A stretch of 64,000 nt of DNA from positions 108,664-172,663 of the forward strand of contig NZ_CP007058.1 in assembly GCF_000517625.1 (NCBI RefSeq), written 5' to 3'. This DNA comes from Halostagnicola larsenii XH-48. Its GTDB lineage: Archaea; Halobacteriota; Halobacteria; Halobacteriales; Natrialbaceae. A model generated the notes under the pieces. It saw only the letters and a list, made by a program, of their open reading frames with translations. It ran no database searches and had not been told where the DNA came from. The translations under genes were made by a program, and so were the position numbers. This document shows positions 8,243-18,023 of the stretch, piece by piece. Within the stretch, counting starts at the first letter, position 1; the number at the start of each line of letters is the position of its first letter.

Positions 8243-10426
8243 ATGAGTGAGTCGGATTCCGTGCAGGTAACCCTGACCGTTCGGGCCGCCGAGAAACGCG
8301 ATGCGGGACGCGGTGTGGCCCGAATCCCGGAGATAGCCCGGCGGAAACTCGGTGTGCTGAGCGGCGACACCGTCGTGATCGACGGCGAGAAGACGACGAT
8401 CGCCAAGATGTGGCCGGCCGATCCGTCGATTCCAGAAACCGTCATCCAGATCGACGGCGACACGCGAGCCAACGCGGGCGTTCACGTCGGCGATACGGTG
8501 GCCGTTCGAGCGAAAGACACCGCCGCGATCAGACAGGCCGAGCGCGTAACCCTCGGCGCGCCGTCGGAACTCACCGAGGCAGAGTCGCAGTTGGCAGAGC
8601 GGGTCGCGACCCAGAAGCTTCGAAACCGCCCGATCAGAGCCGGCGAACAGATCCGAATCGAGGGCGTCGCACCCGAGCCCTTTACCGTGCTGGATACGGA
8701 CCCCGACGGTGACGTTCGTATCACGAGTTCGACGTCGATCAACGTCACCCAGGCGGACCCGACGGCAAGCGGGTCCGCTGATAATCCACCGTCCTCGTCC
8801 GAACCGGCCGGCGAGCGCGACCCCGAACCGGAGACATCATCGGGGGTAACCTACGAGGATATCGGCGGCCTCGACGAGGAGCTCGAGCTGGTCCGCGAGA
8901 TGATCGAACTCCCGCTCTCGGAGCCGGACCTCTTTCAGCGACTGGGCGTCGAGCCGCCCTCTGGCGTCTTGCTCTACGGGCCGCCAGGGACGGGTAAGAC
9001 GCTGATCGCTCGAGCGGTCGCCAACGAGGTCGACGCCAACTTCGAGACCGTTTCGGGCCCGGAGATCATGTCGAAGTACAAGGGCGAATCCGAAGAGCAG
9101 CTTCGGGAGACGTTCGAGGCCGCTCGCGAGAACTCGCCGACGATCATCTTCTTCGACGAAATCGACTCGATCGCGGGCACGCGAGACGACGACGGGGACG
9201 CCGAAAACAGGATCGTAGGCCAGTTGCTGACGCTGATGGACGGCCTCGACGCCCGCGGCGAGGTGATCGTCATCGGGGCGACGAACCGCGTGGATTCGAT
9301 CGATCCGGCGCTCAGACGCGGCGGGCGCTTCGATCGCGAAATTCAGATCGGCGTTCCCGACGAGGAGGGGCGAAAGGAAATCCTGCAGGTTCACACCCGC
9401 GGCATGCCGCTTTCCGACGACGTTCGCATCGACAAAATCGCGGCTCGAACACACGGCTTCGTGGGGGCGGATCTAGACGCGGTAGCCAGCGAGGCAGCCA
9501 TGGCGGCCATTCGAGGGAGGCCGACCGACACCGACGGTCGCACGGCCTGGAATCAGGACCCGAAGGTGACCAAAGCTCACTTCGACGCGGCGCTGGCCTC
9601 CGTCGAACCCTCCGCGATGCGCGAGTACGTCGCCGAATCCCCGACGACGGACTTCACCGATGTCGGCGGACTCGAAGACGCAAAGCGAACGCTGCGCGAG
9701 TCGGTCGAGTGGCCGTTGACATACGACAGGCTGTTCGAGGAGACGAACACGAATCCGCCGTCGGGCGTCCTCCTTTATGGTCCGCCCGGGACTGGGAAAA
9801 CCCTCCTTGCTCGTGCGCTCGCAGGCGAAACCGACGTGAACTTCGTTCGCGTCGACGGCCCCGAAATCGTCGACCGGTACGTCGGCGAGTCGGAGAAGGC
9901 CATCCGCAAGGTATTCGAACGCGCCCGCCAGGCCGCACCCTCTATCGTCTTCTTCGACGAAATCGACGCCATCGCGGGCACTCGAGGCGAGAGCCACGAG
10001 GTGACCGAACGCGTCGTCTCACAACTGCTGACGGAACTCGACGGGATGAGCGAGAATCCGAACCTCGTCGTCCTCGCGGCGACCAACCGCCGGGACTTCA
10101 TCGACCCCGCGTTGCTCCGGCCGGGCCGACTCGACACGCACGTGCTCGTTCCCGAACCCGACCTCGAGGCGCGACGGAAGATCCTCGAGGTTCACACCCG
10201 CGGCAAGCCCTTCGCCGACGACGTGGACATCAACGCCTTCGCGGACGAATTCGAGGGGTACACGGGCGCGGACCTCGAGGCGCTCGTTCGCGACGCCTCG
10301 ATGAAGGCCATCCGGGAGGTAGCCACGGAATACGGGCCCGAGGAAGCCAACGAACGGGCGGGCGATGTCGTCATCGAGCGCTCGCATCTCGAGGCGGCAA
10401 AGGGCGCGCTCGAGGGCGAGCAATAG
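8243..10426 (+). CDS. CDC48/VAT-type double AAA+ ATPase
   Basis: The 727-residue protein is an ATP-driven unfoldase/segregase. The N-domain (about residues 1-170) has the double-psi barrel start RAAEKRDAGRGVARI, followed by a Ser/Glu-rich linker. AAA domain 1 has Walker A GPPGTGKT at 246-253 and Walker B IIFFDEID at 301-308. Domain 2 has Walker A at 513-520 and IVFFDEID at 568-575. Arginine-finger regions (GGRFDRE and RPGRLD) are present in both. The start is the ATG at 8243; the frame is open to 8090, but those residues cover the promoter and the divergent zinc-finger gene. There is no obvious C-terminal proteasome-docking HbYX motif. It probably extracts and unfolds proteins, possibly for the proteasome. 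Haloarchaea usually carry several paralogues. Confidence 0.95.
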   Translation: MSESDSVQVTLTVRAAEKRDAGRGVARIPEIARRKLGVLSGDTVVIDGEKTTIAKMWPADPSIPETVIQIDGDTRANAGVHVGDTVAVRAKDTAAIRQAERVTLGAPSELTEAESQLAERVATQKLRNRPIRAGEQIRIEGVAPEPFTVLDTDPDGDVRITSSTSINVTQADPTASGSADNPPSSSEPAGERDPEPETSSGVTYEDIGGLDEELELVREMIELPLSEPDLFQRLGVEPPSGVLLYGPPGTGKTLIARAVANEVDANFETVSGPEIMSKYKGESEEQLRETFEAARENSPTIIFFDEIDSIAGTRDDDGDAENRIVGQLLTLMDGLDARGEVIVIGATNRVDSIDPALRRGGRFDREIQIGVPDEEGRKEILQVHTRGMPLSDDVRIDKIAARTHGFVGADLDAVASEAAMAAIRGRPTDTDGRTAWNQDPKVTKAHFDAALASVEPSAMREYVAESPTTDFTDVGGLEDAKRTLRESVEWPLTYDRLFEETNTNPPSGVLLYGPPGTGKTLLARALAGETDVNFVRVDGPEIVDRYVGESEKAIRKVFERARQAAPSIVFFDEIDAIAGTRGESHEVTERVVSQLLTELDGMSENPNLVVLAATNRRDFIDPALLRPGRLDTHVLVPEPDLEARRKILEVHTRGKPFADDVDINAFADEFEGYTGADLEALVRDASMKAIREVATEYGPEEANERAGDVVIERSHLEAAKGALEGEQ

Positions 10427-10484
10427 CTGAACAATAGCACGTTCTGAAAGTACTCAGACCGGCGAGTACGGCCGACTGCTTGAC

Positions 10485-11213
10485 CTATTTTTCTCCGATG
10501 GCTCCGATCGACCCGATCTCACCAGCGTCGTTCGGCGAGTTCAGTATGACGGTCTCTCCCGCCGTCGTCGATTGCCCTGGCTCGATTGCGATGTCGTCCC
10601 CCGAAACGCCCGCGGGGAACAGAACGTCGACGCGACTGCCGAAGGCGATGTGTCCGATCCGCTGTCCGCGCTCGAGCCGATCGCCCGCTTCGACGTACGG
10701 ATGAATCCGTCTGGCGAACGCGCCGGCGACGAAGGTGACGGTCGCCGTGGGGGCTGTCGTCGGTTCGTCGTCTGATTCGTCTTTCGACGCGTCTTCTACA
10801 GGCGTTTGCCAGTCGGGGACGACGGCTGCTGGATCCTCTAGCTCGAGCGTCACGTGAACCCGCTCGTTCCGATCGGAGTCTTTGGAGAAGGCGGGTCTAT
10901 TTGCGCCGTCGATGTGTTCGACGTCGACCACCCGGGCATCGAACGGAGCCCGAACGACGTGGACGTGCCAGACGTTCATGAAAATCCCGAGGCGAGCCCG
11001 GTCGCCTTCCGTTCGGAGAACGGAGACGTTTCCGTCGGCGGGGGCGACGGTTCCCGACACCGGTGGCGTTCGATCGGGGTCGCGAAAGAACGCGAGCGTC
11101 GCGACTCCGAGCGCGAGCGAGACGACGCTCGCGGTGACGCTGATCAGAACCGCAAACGGTGCGACCACGAGCGGCCAGATCGCGTACTTCCAGGCGCCGG
11201 GCGCGAACTTCAT
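10485..11213 (-). CDS. asd: Archaetidylserine decarboxylase
   Basis: The 242-residue protein is of the phosphatidylserine decarboxylase family, which uses a pyruvoyl group formed by self-cleavage at a Gly-Ser bond. The expected motif is FGSRVDVLFP, with cleavage between G192 and S193. N-terminal hydrophobic segments (about residues 10-42) anchor it to the membrane, and PADGNVSVL and NVWHVHVVRAP are typical family sequences. It makes archaetidylethanolamine from archaetidylserine. In haloarchaea this enzyme (PssD) together with PssA is linked to lipid anchoring of archaeosortase substrates. An acidic insertion at about residues 140-158 is probably a haloarchaeal loop. It is convergent with the AAA ATPase gene. 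Confidence 0.92.
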   Translation of the reverse strand: MKFAPGAWKYAIWPLVVAPFAVLISVTASVVSLALGVATLAFFRDPDRTPPVSGTVAPADGNVSVLRTEGDRARLGIFMNVWHVHVVRAPFDARVVDVEHIDGANRPAFSKDSDRNERVHVTLELEDPAAVVPDWQTPVEDASKDESDDEPTTAPTATVTFVAGAFARRIHPYVEAGDRLERGQRIGHIAFGSRVDVLFPAGVSGDDIAIEPGQSTTAGETVILNSPNDAGEIGSIGAIGEK

Positions 11214-11457
11214 AGGAAGAGAGATGCGGCCGAGTCGTTTGGCCGTTTCGGACTATCGAAGAGACAGTCTGTTCGGCGTTCGCGACCGCGGGGTCGAACC
11301 TCTTCGAGACGGGACGTTCCTTCTGTCTCGGAAATCTTTTAGCCGACAGGACCCTCAATCCGAATAATGGGTTCCTCCTCAGCGTCGGGAACTGTCGTAG
11401 TACGACGGCGCTCGCTCGCAACAACTCCCGCTACAATTCAGCCGGTGAGCCGCTGAT

Positions 11458-12057
11458 ATGTGGCCGTGGGAGCACGCGATCGTTGGATACGTCGTCTACT
11501 CGCTGTTCTGTCACGTGTACTACCGAGCGCCACCGGGCGGACTCGAGGCCTTCGCGGTCGTGTTCGCCTCGGTCCTTCCGGACCTCATCGACAAGCCGCT
11601 GTCCTGGCAGTTCGGCGTCTTCGAGTCGGGGTACGCGCTCGGTCACTCGATTTTCTTCATCGTTCCGCTCACGGTTGCTGTTGGGCTCATCGCTCGGTCA
11701 TACGATCGGACACATGTTGGCGTCGCATTCGGCCTCGTCTACCTCTTGCACCTGCCAGCGGACGTCATCGACAGGCTCGTTAGAGGTGGCTATTTCGTGC
11801 CCGAAATCGCCTTTTGGCCGGTCGTATCGGTTGGCACCCACGACCAGAGCGTTGCGTTCACCGAACAGTTTTTCTCGCTGCTAGGCTCGTATACCTACGA
11901 ACTCTTCTCGGGCTCCCCGTCCCAGTATCTCCTCTTACAGCTCGGGTTGGCCATGTTCGCCGCGCTGTTGTGGCTCTACGACGGCGCTCCCGTGCTTCGG
12001 GAGGTCCTCCTCGGCCTGAAGGAATTGGTCGTCCAAGACACTCGAGAGTTTAGCTAA
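11458..12057 (+). CDS. Membrane-bound YdjM-type predicted metal-dependent hydrolase
   Basis: The 199-residue protein begins MWPWEHAIVGYVVYSLF and has several hydrophobic segments with embedded polar metal-ligand candidates: H6, DLIDKPL near residue 41, LGHSIFF near 62 and LHLPADVIDRL near 100. This is the pattern of the YdjM/LexA-binding inner-membrane hydrolase family (PF04307). The substrate is unknown. A preceding 244-base interval has no recognisable gene. The gene stands alone, followed by a convergent small membrane protein. Confidence 0.82.
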   Translation: MWPWEHAIVGYVVYSLFCHVYYRAPPGGLEAFAVVFASVLPDLIDKPLSWQFGVFESGYALGHSIFFIVPLTVAVGLIARSYDRTHVGVAFGLVYLLHLPADVIDRLVRGGYFVPEIAFWPVVSVGTHDQSVAFTEQFFSLLGSYTYELFSGSPSQYLLLQLGLAMFAALLWLYDGAPVLREVLLGLKELVVQDTREFS

Positions 12058-12145
12058 TCGCTACCTATCCGTTGGAAGTCTGAAGCCGGTCTAAGAATAG
12101 CGGGGTTGCACCCTCGAAATTCGCTCCGAGGTGATACCGTGCCCG

Positions 12146-12292
12146 TCAGTGGCCCAGCACTCGGAGGATGATCCCGAGGATGATCCCCGAGAGGCCGACG
12201 AGCAGCCCGACGCCGGGGATAATTGGGATCGGAATCAGTCCGATCGCGAAGACGATAGCGAGAACGATTACGACGGTCGAAAGTCTAACCAT
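12146..12292 (-). CDS. 48-residue membrane miniprotein
   Basis: An ATG at 12292 opens a 48-residue frame that is almost entirely hydrophobic, with two segments (about residues 4-21 and 27-45) separated by the proline-rich turn PIPIIPG. The frame extends upstream to 12418, but that part is charged and non-conserved in appearance. Tiny two-helix proteins of this type are widespread in haloarchaea and usually annotated as DUFs. Function is unknown. Confidence 0.7.
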   Translation of the reverse strand: MVRLSTVVIVLAIVFAIGLIPIPIIPGVGLLVGLSGIILGIILRVLGH

Positions 12293-12455
12293 ACTACATT
12301 TTTCTCTATTTTCGACGTAGCTGTTGGGCTTGCCTGTGCATCCTGCCTTTCCGTTTGTTCTCAATACTGTCAAAACATGCGAACGGTCCGTCGAGGTCTC
12401 CCGCCGGTGACTGTACAACAGAACCCGTATCAGTATGGCGTGAACTCGTCAACCA

Positions 12456-13013
12456 ATGCCAACCGAACGTGAAAAGATGGTCGCAGGAGAGCTGTACGAT
12501 CCTGAGGATCCGGAACTGGTCGCCGACCGCCAGGCCGCGCGTGATCTGACCGAACGGTTCAATCAAATTCCGGTCTCCGACGAACCCCGGCGCACAGAAC
12601 TCGCGGACGACCTGTTCGGCTCGGTCGGGGACGACGTGTACCTCGAGCCGCCGTTTCGATGTGACTACGGCTATAACATCCACGTCGGCGACGGGTTCTA
12701 TACGAATTTCGAGTGCGTCATCTTGGACGCCGGCCGGGTCGAAATCGGGGACGACTGCATGCTCGCTCCGGGAGTCCATATCTACACCGCGACTCATCCG
12801 CTCGAGGCCGCCGAGCGCGTGAAAGGGCCGGAGTACACGAAGCCGGTCACTATCGGCGACGAAGTCTGGATCGGTGGGCGAGCGGTGCTCAATCCCGGCG
12901 TAACCGTTGGAGACGGTGCGGTAATCGGATCGGGGTCGGTCGTCACCGACGACGTTCCAGCGAACGTCGTGGTGCAGGGAAATCCCGCGGAAATCGTCAA
13001 AGAACTCGAGTGA
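12456..13013 (+). CDS. Sugar O-acetyltransferase, maltose acetyltransferase-like
   Basis: The 185-residue protein has the family start [21 protein letters not shown] (Mac domain, about residues 1-60), followed by a left-handed beta-helix of hexapeptide repeats (about 75-180), with [13 protein letters not shown] and the catalytic-type histidine segment [10 protein letters not shown]. It should transfer acetyl from acetyl-CoA to a sugar hydroxyl, as in Maa/LacA. The start is the first ATG and fits the family length well. The physiological acceptor in haloarchaea is not known. It stands alone with no sugar-metabolism neighbours. Confidence 0.92.
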   Translation: MPTEREKMVAGELYDPEDPELVADRQAARDLTERFNQIPVSDEPRRTELADDLFGSVGDDVYLEPPFRCDYGYNIHVGDGFYTNFECVILDAGRVEIGDDCMLAPGVHIYTATHPLEAAERVKGPEYTKPVTIGDEVWIGGRAVLNPGVTVGDGAVIGSGSVVTDDVPANVVVQGNPAEIVKELE

Positions 13014-13147
13014 GACGCCGACTCGATGCTCGAGTTCGAACTCGACGAACGGCCTGGGATCCGACGTTCGATGGCAGTGATTGAATCGCTACCATCGGGA
13101 TTCGAATTGAACAGCAGACTTTTACCATTGGATTGTTGACTCTACTC

Positions 13148-13309
13148 ATGGAACGGACGGGACAGGGCATTCTCGGCATCCAATTGACTGTCGTCGGATT
13201 GCTCGTCGTCACGTACTTCGATGGTGTGGCGTCGGTGCCGTTGGTTGGTCTAGCTCTCGGTGTCGTCGGGACGGTCGTTACGGTGACGGCGGTCACGAGC
13301 CCGCCATAG
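13148..13309 (+). CDS. 53-residue membrane miniprotein
   Basis: An ATG at 13148 opens a 53-codon frame encoding MERTGQGILGIQL followed by two hydrophobic segments (about residues 9-24 and 30-49) with a short acidic turn between them. The composition and length match the small membrane proteins common in haloarchaea. The preceding bases are AT-rich, including CTTTTACCATTGG, which is compatible with a promoter. No family is recognised. Confidence 0.6.
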   Translation: MERTGQGILGIQLTVVGLLVVTYFDGVASVPLVGLALGVVGTVVTVTAVTSPP

Positions 13310-13496
13310 GGCCGCGAACTCGAGCGGTCAGTAAGCCATTCTGATTTCTGTCCCCGGTTTACCTAGTGTAAGCACCGAACCCGACCGGGTAGGCGCAGCA
13401 ATCACCGGGAACGAAGTATGTCATGGATTCCTTACAGGGGAATGATGTATGAGGATCGCGTAGGCTACTCTCCGAAAACGACCGGCGCTCCCTGCC

Positions 13497-15776
13497 ATGG
13501 AAATTATCGAACCAATCGGCCACCACGAACTTCTTCTCGTCATCGTGCAGTTGACGGTGCTCCTGTTCGTAGCACGCGTCCTCGGCGAGACGTTCAGTTC
13601 GATCGGTCAGCCGGCGGTCGTCGGCGAACTCCTCGCCGGCGTGCTCCTTGGGCCCTCGCTGTTAGGATTCGTCGCACCGGGTGTCTACGAGTCGCTGTTC
13701 GTCGTTTCGGAGAGTCAGTTTCACCTCCTCGAGATCATCTCGTGGCTCGGGCTCATCATGTTGCTCCTGGTCACGGGCCTCGAGACTGACATCGACCTCG
13801 TCATTAGCAAAGGAAAGACGGCCGTCTTCCTCTCGCTCGGTGGCATCCTCGTCCCGTTCGCGACCGGCTTTGCACTCGGGTGGTTCCTCCCCTCGGAGTT
13901 CATCGTCTCCGCGGATCACCGACTCGTGTTCAGCCTGTTCATCGCCACCGCGATGAGCATCTCGGCGATTCCGGTCATCGCGAAAATCCTCTTGGAACTG
14001 GACGTGATTCGGCGCGATATCGGCCAGTTGATACTCGCGGCGGGAATGGTCGACGATACGATCGGCTGGATTCTGCTCGCCACCGTCGCCGGACTCGCGC
14101 GGACCGGCGTCGCGGATCTCGGTTCGGCGGCGGTGACGATCTTCTCGGTGCTCGTGTTTCTCGGAGCCGCGTTCACGATCGGCCGACGGCTCATCGCTGA
14201 GACGATCAGGTGGGTCGACAACGCCATCGGCAGCGATATCGCGTTGCTGTCGACGGTAATGGTCTTTGCACTCGCCGCGGGGGCGCTCACCCAGTATATG
14301 GGCCTCGAGGCGATTCTCGGCGCATTCGTCGTCGGCGTGCTGGTCGGCCAGGTCAAGCGGTTCACCTTTCAGGTTCGCCACGTCTTCGAAACGATGACGC
14401 TCGCTATTTTCGCGCCGCTTTTCTTCGCTATCGCCGGGTTGCGGATGGACCTCGCCACACTGGCTGATCCGCTCGTGTTCGGCGTCGGTCTCGTCGTCCT
14501 CGCCGTCGCCTGCGTCGGAAAATTCGGCGGGATCATGGGGGTCTCGGGACTGGCCGGCCTCTCGAAGTGGGAGGGTATCACCATCGGCGGCGGCATGAAC
14601 GCTCGAGGCGCGATGGAGATCATCGTCGCGACGATCGGCCTCGGCCTCGGAATTTTGACGACGAGCATGTACAGCATCATCGTCATGGTCGCCATCGTCA
14701 CGTCGCTGATGGCCCCCGCGATTATGCGCTGGTCGATCCCGAAGATCGAAATGGGGGAAGCAGAACGGCAGCGTATCGAACGCGAACGGTACCTCGAGGA
14801 CAGCTTCGTCAACAACCTCAATCGGGTGCTGCTGCCGACTCGAGGGACCGTCGATACGCAGTACGCCGCCCGGCTGATCAGCCCGTTGCTCCGAAACCTG
14901 CAGGCCGATCTGGACCTGCTCTGCGTGACACCATCCGCTGAATCGGGGCGGACACACCGCGGAGTCCGCGGTCGACTCGGTCGACTCGTCGCCCGAATCG
15001 GGGGCCGCTCGGAAACCGGGACGGACTCGGGAACGGACGAGCTCGAGTATCGATCCGATTCCGACGAAATCGATCGCGTCTTTTCGAGCGTTGAACGAAG
15101 ATTGGGTCCGATTGCCGGAGAGACGAGACGCCTCGTCCGAGAAAGCGATGGGAGTCCAGCGGAGTCCATCCTCGAGACTGCCACCGGCGGGTACGATCTG
15201 GTCGTTCTCGGCGAGCGAACGCTCGAGCGCTCACCCAGCAGGCCGTTGTTTAGCCAGACGGTCGATCGCGTCGTTCAGGAGACGCCGTGTCCCGCAATGG
15301 TGGTGAGCACGTCCGACGCCGTAAAGCAGGATCCGACGTCGATAGACGACCCGATCGATCGGATTCTGTTGCCGACGATCGGGACGCAAACGAGCCGTCA
15401 CGCCGCCGAAGTGGCGTTTACGATCGCGCTCGAGGAACGCGCGCTCGTCGAGATCGTCCACGTCGTCGCCAGCCACCGATCGGACGATCGGTTCGTCCGT
15501 CGAACGCCGCGCTCTCACGAACTGGATGTCGGCGACCGGATCGTCGACCGCGAGGCCGAACTCGGGAGACAGCTGGGAGCGAAAGTCGTGACCACGGTAA
15601 CGGTTTCGGACGATCCAGGCGAAGAACTCGTCGATATCGCCGACCGAACTGACGCCGACGTCGTCGTGATGGGCTCGAACACGCGGCCGATGACCCAGCG
15701 GGCGTTTTTCGGGCCCAACGTCGAGTACGTTCTGACCAACGCTCCTTGCCCGGTCGTCGTACTCAGCTCGCCGTGA
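13497..15776 (+). CDS. Kef/CPA2-type cation/proton antiporter with two UspA domains
   Basis: The 759-residue protein has about 12 membrane helices over residues 10-415 and a long soluble C-terminal half. The transport domain shows the CPA2 ion-binding segment GMVDDTIGW with the aspartate pair at 186-187. Two universal-stress-protein modules follow. The first (about 440-605) contains LLPTRGTV and ends with PCPAMVV. The second (about 618-759) contains VVVMGSN and NAPCPVVVL, the UspA ATP-binding loop pattern. Such fusions exchange sodium or potassium for protons under cytoplasmic nucleotide control. Ion selectivity cannot be told from sequence. The gene is transcribed alone. Confidence 0.93.
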   Translation: MEIIEPIGHHELLLVIVQLTVLLFVARVLGETFSSIGQPAVVGELLAGVLLGPSLLGFVAPGVYESLFVVSESQFHLLEIISWLGLIMLLLVTGLETDIDLVISKGKTAVFLSLGGILVPFATGFALGWFLPSEFIVSADHRLVFSLFIATAMSISAIPVIAKILLELDVIRRDIGQLILAAGMVDDTIGWILLATVAGLARTGVADLGSAAVTIFSVLVFLGAAFTIGRRLIAETIRWVDNAIGSDIALLSTVMVFALAAGALTQYMGLEAILGAFVVGVLVGQVKRFTFQVRHVFETMTLAIFAPLFFAIAGLRMDLATLADPLVFGVGLVVLAVACVGKFGGIMGVSGLAGLSKWEGITIGGGMNARGAMEIIVATIGLGLGILTTSMYSIIVMVAIVTSLMAPAIMRWSIPKIEMGEAERQRIERERYLEDSFVNNLNRVLLPTRGTVDTQYAARLISPLLRNLQADLDLLCVTPSAESGRTHRGVRGRLGRLVARIGGRSETGTDSGTDELEYRSDSDEIDRVFSSVERRLGPIAGETRRLVRESDGSPAESILETATGGYDLVVLGERTLERSPSRPLFSQTVDRVVQETPCPAMVVSTSDAVKQDPTSIDDPIDRILLPTIGTQTSRHAAEVAFTIALEERALVEIVHVVASHRSDDRFVRRTPRSHELDVGDRIVDREAELGRQLGAKVVTTVTVSDDPGEELVDIADRTDADVVVMGSNTRPMTQRAFFGPNVEYVLTNAPCPVVVLSSP

Positions 15777-15872
15777 ATCCGATCTGTACACGGAAGTCCT
15801 CCTCGCAGCGAACGGAGACGATAACGCAACTTCCATCAACAATTTGAAGCCATTTCCGGTGAACGCTTCGGT

Positions 15873-16442
15873 GTGCCCTCATCCAGTCCACAACCGTTGC
15901 TCGGGAGCGACGAGCTCACACTCGCCGTCGTCGCTTTCCTCTCGGCCACTCTCGTCGTCATCCCCGCAGTCGTCTCCGCTCGCCGACCCTCCGACAGTCG
16001 TCTGTTTCCAGCGGCGGTCGGAGCGGGATACGCGGTGATCTGTCTCGCCCTCTGGGGCGTCACTCGGTCCGTCACGGGAGTTTCACTTCCAGTTAAACGA
16101 GATGTTGTCGCCGTTATCGCCGTATTTTCCGTGTGTAGTCTCTTCCTGTGTTTCAATGCAGCAATTCCGGTGTATGCGTACCGTCGCGAACGACTCGTTA
16201 CGCCGCTCGTGTGGGCATTTCTTACGACGACTGCCATGCTCGCAGCGTTTTTCACCGTTCCGAACGAGTCGGGCGTGCTCACATACAAACTCGTCCCGCT
16301 TCCGATGACGCTCGTTACCGAGGTCGATCCGCTATTCGTATACACCGGATACGTTCCGGTGAGCCTCGGTGGTATGCTGATCGTCGGCGTCGTCGAGTTG
16401 GTCTGTCGAAAGCAATTCGGCGTGTTCTTTCTGCGGGTGTAA
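15873..16442 (+). CDS. Polytopic membrane protein of unknown function
   Basis: The 189-residue protein starts at a GTG and has five hydrophobic segments at roughly residues 14-36, 46-64, 76-100, 110-128 and 152-180. There are few charged residues in the helices and no catalytic motif. It follows the antiporter gene by 96 bases on the same strand. I recognise no family. The clean hydrophobic periodicity and the lack of a competing frame on either strand support it. Confidence 0.65.
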   Translation: MPSSSPQPLLGSDELTLAVVAFLSATLVVIPAVVSARRPSDSRLFPAAVGAGYAVICLALWGVTRSVTGVSLPVKRDVVAVIAVFSVCSLFLCFNAAIPVYAYRRERLVTPLVWAFLTTTAMLAAFFTVPNESGVLTYKLVPLPMTLVTEVDPLFVYTGYVPVSLGGMLIVGVVELVCRKQFGVFFLRV

Positions 16443-16576
16443 TCGCGAGCGAAGTGGATTCTCGAGCGTGTCATTCGATCTGGAACGGACAAAATTCGAA
16501 CTGGTGGTCGGACCGTTCGGCTAGCAGATCCCCGCCGCTACCTGAATTTTTGTATCATGACCTCGTCGTTTTAGCT

Positions 16577-16897
16577 ATGATCGAGGCCATCCTGGAATCG
16601 CCCGAGGCGCTGCTCGCAGGGCTTGGAATCTTCATCCTCGGCTATGTGATTAAATACCGGGAGTGGTCCTTCCTCATCGCCGGCTACGACGCATCGACCG
16701 AGGTGTCAAAATCGGTCGCAGCCAGCGTCGTTGGCAACCTCGCGATCCGAGTCGGGATCGCAACGATGCTCTTCGGCGTGTTCGCCGCCGGTAGCTCGAT
16801 ACCGGAAGCGGTCGCGTTCGCCTTCGCCGCTTTCGTCCTTCTCGCCGCTGCTCGAGCAATCTATCGGCTGCAGACGTACCAGACCGCTCCGGCGTGA
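16577..16897 (+). CDS. DUF3784-like small membrane protein
   Basis: The 106-residue protein has three hydrophobic segments (about residues 10-26, 43-66 and 74-95). The first is followed by YREWSFLIAGYD, which resembles the loop of DUF3784-type proteins (..W.LIAGYN). The frame is open upstream to 16148 but that part overlaps the preceding gene, so the ATG at 16577 is chosen. Function is unknown. Confidence 0.72.
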   Translation: MIEAILESPEALLAGLGIFILGYVIKYREWSFLIAGYDASTEVSKSVAASVVGNLAIRVGIATMLFGVFAAGSSIPEAVAFAFAAFVLLAAARAIYRLQTYQTAPA

Positions 16898-17074
16898 GAG
16901 CCGTTCGTCGCTCCGTTCGTTCGTTCGTTCCCGTCGGGATGGGCTTCTTGAGCGGATTTGTGGAACGATCCCGGAACCCAGTCGTGGTGGTTCCGTTGAA
17001 CTCTACCGGTACGAGAGTGGAAGTTTATGAATGATACGACACATATTCCTGTCTGAGAAAGCTATTGAGAGCAT

Positions 17075-17254
17075 ATGAGTGGCGAAGAGAACGAAGACGA
17101 CGCGCAGAACAAAATCGGTCTGGGTATCGCAGTCGGAGCGGGCATTGGCGTTGCACTGGGGGTTGCGACGGACAATCTGGCGGTATGGACCGCCGCCGGC
17201 ATCGGTTTTGGTGTCGCGCTCGGAACGGCGTGGAGCCAGGCAGAAACTGAATAG
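17075..17254 (+). CDS. 59-residue glycine-rich membrane miniprotein
   Basis: An ATG at 17075 encodes an acidic N-terminus (MSGEENEDDAQNK) and then two Gly/Ala/Val-rich hydrophobic segments, IGLGIAVGAGIGVALG and AAGIGFGVALGTA. The glycine zipper-like composition is typical of small membrane proteins with a bacterial glycine-zipper look. It lies between convergent non-coding stretches and has no partner gene. Function is unknown. Confidence 0.65.
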   Translation: MSGEENEDDAQNKIGLGIAVGAGIGVALGVATDNLAVWTAAGIGFGVALGTAWSQAETE

Positions 17255-17473
17255 CCCCGCCTACTGACAAACACGACTCAGCTGTGTAACGAGAATCGTC
17301 CGAAGTGCTGGTGAGCGTCGGTGGTTGGTTCATCAGGCTATCGAAGATACACAACTGTCATGGACTCTCTTGGCACCCGTGGTCGATCGCTGGCTCTTCG
17401 ATATCTCCGCTCTCGAGCACCGTTCGCTGTCGACGACCGCGGCTCATCGAAATTGCGCAATATTCACACAACC

Positions 17474-17480
17474 CTTATAC
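17474..17480 (+). promoter_or_regulatory. TATA-like box of the wHTH regulator gene
   Basis: CTTATAC is centred about 33 bases before the ATG at 17510, which predicts a transcript with a leader of only a few bases, as is common in haloarchaea. Confidence 0.45.
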
Positions 17481-17509
17481 CGACGCGGTTCCTACTCTGA
17501 GACAGTAAA

Positions 17510-17911
17510 ATGGCTAACTCGATGGCAGAACAACTGCAGCAGGATATGGAGTGTGAAGGGCTGCTGGAGTGTATTCACGGGCTCAAGCAACTCGACAAGG
17601 ACTGTTTCGGTGTCCTCGTCGAAAGCGAGGACGCGCTGACGATCGACGAAGTTGCCGAGCAAGTCGACCGAGAGCGCTCGACCGCCTACCGCTCGATCCA
17701 GCGACTGCTCCAGAGCGGCTTCATCCAGAAAGAGCAGATCAACTACGATCAAGGCGGCTACTACCACGTTTATCACCCAACGGACCCGACCCAGATCGCA
17801 AACGACATGCAGCGAATGTTAAACGACTGGTACGCGAAGATGGGCCAGCTCATACAGGAGTTCGAGGACAAGTACGAGCAAGCCGAGTCAGGCACCGAAG
17901 TTTCAGCCTAG
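17510..17911 (+). CDS. TrmB-like winged-helix regulator
   Basis: The 133-residue protein has a winged helix at about residues 40-85 (recognition helix region RERSTAYRSIQRLLQSGF) and a C-terminal helix suited to dimerisation. The N-terminus carries three cysteines, C14, C20 and C32 (MECEGLLECIHG, then DKDCFG), which could sense metal, sulfane sulfur or redox state. A second start is the methionine at 17522. It lies next to a multicopper oxidase and close to a persulfide-type dioxygenase, so it may regulate that group. This is inference from position and cysteine content. Confidence 0.8.
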   Translation: MANSMAEQLQQDMECEGLLECIHGLKQLDKDCFGVLVESEDALTIDEVAEQVDRERSTAYRSIQRLLQSGFIQKEQINYDQGGYYHVYHPTDPTQIANDMQRMLNDWYAKMGQLIQEFEDKYEQAESGTEVSA

Positions 17912-18023
17912 AACGGATACGTCGTCGATTCTCCCGTCGAACCGGTCAGGGCGAAACTGTTTTCATCTCACACTCGAACGAACGGCGTTCTATCGACAGC
18001 GATTCGATTCAGCGTTCGGAAGC

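Noticed and set aside
11367..11456. 29-codon ATG frame upstream of the YdjM-like gene
   Set aside because: Too short and polar, with no promoter or family support. It ends immediately before the next gene but shows no leader-peptide character.
13662..14957. Open frame on the minus strand inside the Kef-type antiporter gene
   Set aside because: The product is full of Asp, Glu, Arg and His with no hydrophobic core, while the plus strand encodes a complete transporter with UspA domains.
16914..16929. GTTC simple repeat (four units) after the DUF3784-like gene
   Set aside because: Short microsatellite-like stretch in an intergenic region without any paired or conserved partner.
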